A DNA stretch of 64,000 bases from Phocoena phocoena (taxonomy: Eukaryota > Chordata > Mammalia > Artiodactyla > Phocoenidae). The stretch lies in the NCBI RefSeq assembly GCF_963924675.1, contig NC_089222.1, positions 117,087,316 to 117,151,315 of the forward strand, in the 5' to 3' direction. The position numbers and the translations under genes are program-made. Every line of letters begins with the position of its first letter. The first letter of the stretch is position 1. The notes under the pieces were generated by a model that had not been told where the DNA came from, did not search any database, and was given only the letters and a program-made list of their open reading frames with translations. Shown in pieces: positions 62,316-64,000 of this stretch.

Positions 62316-62917
62316 TTGGGGATTGGGTTGTTTTTTTCATATTGAGTTGCATGAGCTGCTTATAAATTTTGGACGTGAATCCTTTGTCAGTTGCTTCATT
62401 TGCAAATATTTTCTCCCATTCTAAGGGTTGTCTTTTCATCTTGTTTGTGGTTTCCTCTGCTGTGCAAAAGCTTTTAAGTTTCATTAGGTCCCATTTGTTT
62501 ATTTCTGTTTTGATTTCATTTCTCTAGGAGATGGGTCAAAAAGGATTTTGCTGTGATTTACGTCACAGAGTGTTCTGCCTGTTTTCCTCTAAGAGTTTTA
62601 TAGTGTCTGGCCTTACATTTAGGTCTTTAATCCATTTTGAGTTTATTTCTGTATATGGTGTTAGGGAGTGTTCTAATTTCATTCTTTTATATGTAGCTCT
62701 CCAGTTTTCCCAGCACACCTTATTGAAGACGCTGTCTTTTCTCCATTGTATAATCTTGCCTTCTTTATCAAAAATAAGGTGACCATCTGTGCGTGGGTTT
62801 ATCTCTGGGCTTTCTATCCTGTTCCATTGATCTATATTTCTGTTTCTGTGCCAGTACCATACTGTCTTGATTACTATAACTGTGTAGTATTGTCTGAAGT
62901 CAGGGAGCCTGATTCCT

Positions 62918-63508
62918 CTAGCTCCATTTCTTTCTCAAGATTGCTTTGGCTATTCGGGGTCTTTTCTTTTTCCATACAAATTGAGAATTTTTTTGTACTA
63001 TTTCTGTGAAAAATGCCAGTGGTAGTTTGATAGGGATTGCATTGAATCTGTAGATTGCTTTGGGTAGTATAGTCATTTTCACAATGTTGATTCTTCTAAT
63101 CCAAGAACACGGTATATCTCTCCATCTATTTGTATCGCCTTTAATTTCTTTCATCAGTGTCTTATAGTTTTCTGCATACAGGTCTTTTGTCTCCTTAGGT
63201 AGGTTTATTCCTAGGTATTTTATTCTTTTTGTCGCAATGGTAAATGGGAGTGTTTCCTTAATTTCACTTTCAGATTTTTCATCATTAGTGTGTAGGAATG
63301 CAAGAGATTTCTGTGCCCTACCCAGGTACGTGGGGCCTTTCTTGCCTTTTGGGAGGTCTGAGGTCTTCTGCCAGCGTTCAGTAGGTGTTCTATAGGAGTT
63401 GTTCCACATGTAGATGTATTTCTGATGTATTTGTGGGGAGGAAGGTGATCTCCGCCTCTTACTCTTCCGCCATCTTGAAGCTCCTCCACATCTTCTTGAT
63501 CCATTCAT
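62918..63508 (-). pseudogene. chimeric open frame: flank + L1 leader + ORF2 thumb
   Basis: 196 codons. Residues 1 to about 8 come from the flanking older L1 and target-site duplication, the next part (about 9-64) from the L1 5' leader, which is normally not translated this way, and the rest (from about [11 protein letters not shown]) from the ORF2 RT C-terminal region ([31 protein letters not shown]). The leader-ORF2 junction happens to keep the frame. It ends at a frameshift. Translation is doubtful. Confidence 0.7.
63467..63477 (-). promoter_or_regulatory. YY1-type box in the L1 leader
   Basis: caagatggcgg on the minus strand, a few bases from the element's 5' end. Human L1 has a YY1 site at the same relative place that sets the transcription start. 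Only the match and position are seen here. Confidence 0.6.
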
Positions 63509-63870
63509 CCTTTGATGGATACTTAGGTGGTTTCCATATCCTGGCTATTGTGAATAATGCTGCAATAAACATGGGAGTACAGATATCTCTTCAATCTTCA
63601 ATATCCTGTTCTCATTTCCTTTGGATATATACCCAGAAGGTAGAACTGCTGAATCTTATGGTAGTTCTTTCTATTTTTAATTTTTTGAGGAACCTCCATA
63701 CTGTTTTCCATAGTGGCTGCAACAATTTACATTCCTACCAACGGTTCACAAGTGTTTCCTTTCCTCCACATCCTAGCCAACACTCATCTCTTGTCTCTTT
63801 GATGATAGCCATTCTAATAGGTGTGAAGTGGTTTTGACTTACATTCCTCTAGTGATTACTGATATCTATT
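63485..63870 (-). mobile_element. old L1, minus strand (right half of the split element)
   Basis: Continues the ORF2 sequence interrupted at 61,327: plus strand reads cttgatccattcatcctttg, gtgaataatgctgcaataaa, catactgttttccatagtgg and gatgatagccattctaatag. The coding content is the reverse complement of an ancient ORF2 C-terminus, in broken frames. Confidence 0.85.
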
Positions 63871-63937
63871 TTATTCCTAAACTGGCATACAATGAAGAAA
63901 ACCCAAATGGCAATATTTAATCTATCTACTTTTTTAT

Positions 63938-64000
63938 TAATTTATTTATTCTTATTTATTTTTTTGGCTGTGTTGCATCTTCGTTGCTGCACGTAGGCTT
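63938..64000 (-). mobile_element. CHR-1-like SINE, minus strand, cut by the window end
   Basis: tttttggctgtgttgcatct followed by tcgttgctgcacgtaggctt is the tail end of the long CHR SINE type, as at 33,180 and 36,104. The remainder lies beyond the window. Confidence 0.8.

Larger units (their letters stand above)
61328..63484 (-). mobile_element. young L1, minus strand, with a large internal deletion joining the 5' leader to ORF2
   Basis: On the minus strand the element starts ggagcttcaagatggcggaa (63484), runs 171 bp of leader to tacctgggtagggca, then switches at 63,314-63,316 into the reverse transcriptase region of ORF2 (cacagaaatctcttgc), equivalent to position 13,290 of the L1 at 8,034. 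It continues through the rest of ORF2 and the 3' UTR to a T run at about 61,336. The endonuclease, ORF1 and the RT catalytic box are all missing, so it can make no working ORF2p. Target-site duplication tccacatctt at 61318-61327 and 63485-63494. The remaining ORF2 part has a frameshift near 62,930 and further stops. Confidence 0.9.

Noticed and set aside
1..64000. A new defence, regulatory or biosynthetic system; CRISPR arrays; tRNA, rRNA, U6, Y or 7SL RNA genes
   Set aside because: Read for these on both strands. Tandem structure is confined to the L1 5' UTR and microsatellites, and the tRNA-like sequences are all SINE heads.

Overview
This is nuclear DNA from a mammal, most likely a toothed whale (odontocete cetacean). 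The main clue is about a dozen tRNA-derived CHR-type SINEs, the family shared by cetaceans, hippos and ruminants. Several belong to the short CHR-2-like form that starts GGGCTTCCCTGGTGGCGCAG, which I associate with whales and dolphins. The window also holds young L1 LINEs of the cetartiodactyl type, a mariner MITE, ERVL-like LTRs, and old MIR, L2, hAT and MaLR relics. This identification is inference from repeat content; no species-defining gene is present.

Layout. 1-8,000: AT-rich unique sequence with a MER5A-like hAT relic (about 3.77-3.96 kb) and two ERVL-like LTRs in opposite orientation (4.0-4.6 kb plus, 5.76-6.61 kb minus). 8,034-15,273: a near-full-length L1 on the plus strand with 17-bp target-site duplications, a CpG-rich 5' UTR followed by three tandem units, an intact ORF1 (10,149-11,042) and an ORF2 (11,101-14,909) broken by one frameshift and three stops. 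17.5-18.5 kb: the only part of the window that looks like a host gene promoter. It has CRE, NRF-1 and CCAAT motifs, a candidate first coding exon on the minus strand and a candidate splice donor on the plus strand. 19.7-36.7 kb: unique sequence with SINEs, L1 tails and MIRs; SINEs are dense between 33.1 and 36.5 kb. 37.6 kb: mariner MITE. 41-44 kb: SINE, L2, old L1 and MIR. 46-51 kb: old LTR and MIR relics. 54-56.5 kb: an old L1 whose ORF2 is almost entirely deleted, carrying a SINE. 60.9-63.9 kb: an old minus-strand L1 split by a younger minus-strand L1 that itself has a large internal deletion. 63.94 kb to the end: a SINE cut by the window edge.

Apart from the 17.5-18.5 kb promoter, no exon of a conventional protein gene could be recognised. 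Nearly all open frames longer than about 60 codons lie in L1, in SINEs (frames through the tRNA-like body) or in AT-rich noise. I found no CRISPR array, operon, rRNA, tRNA gene or new molecular system. The most interesting points concern retroelement biology (internally deleted L1s, two unrelated L1 leaders on one ORF2/3' lineage, a tandem-unit L1 promoter, an LTR insertion with odd ends) and the candidate bidirectional promoter.
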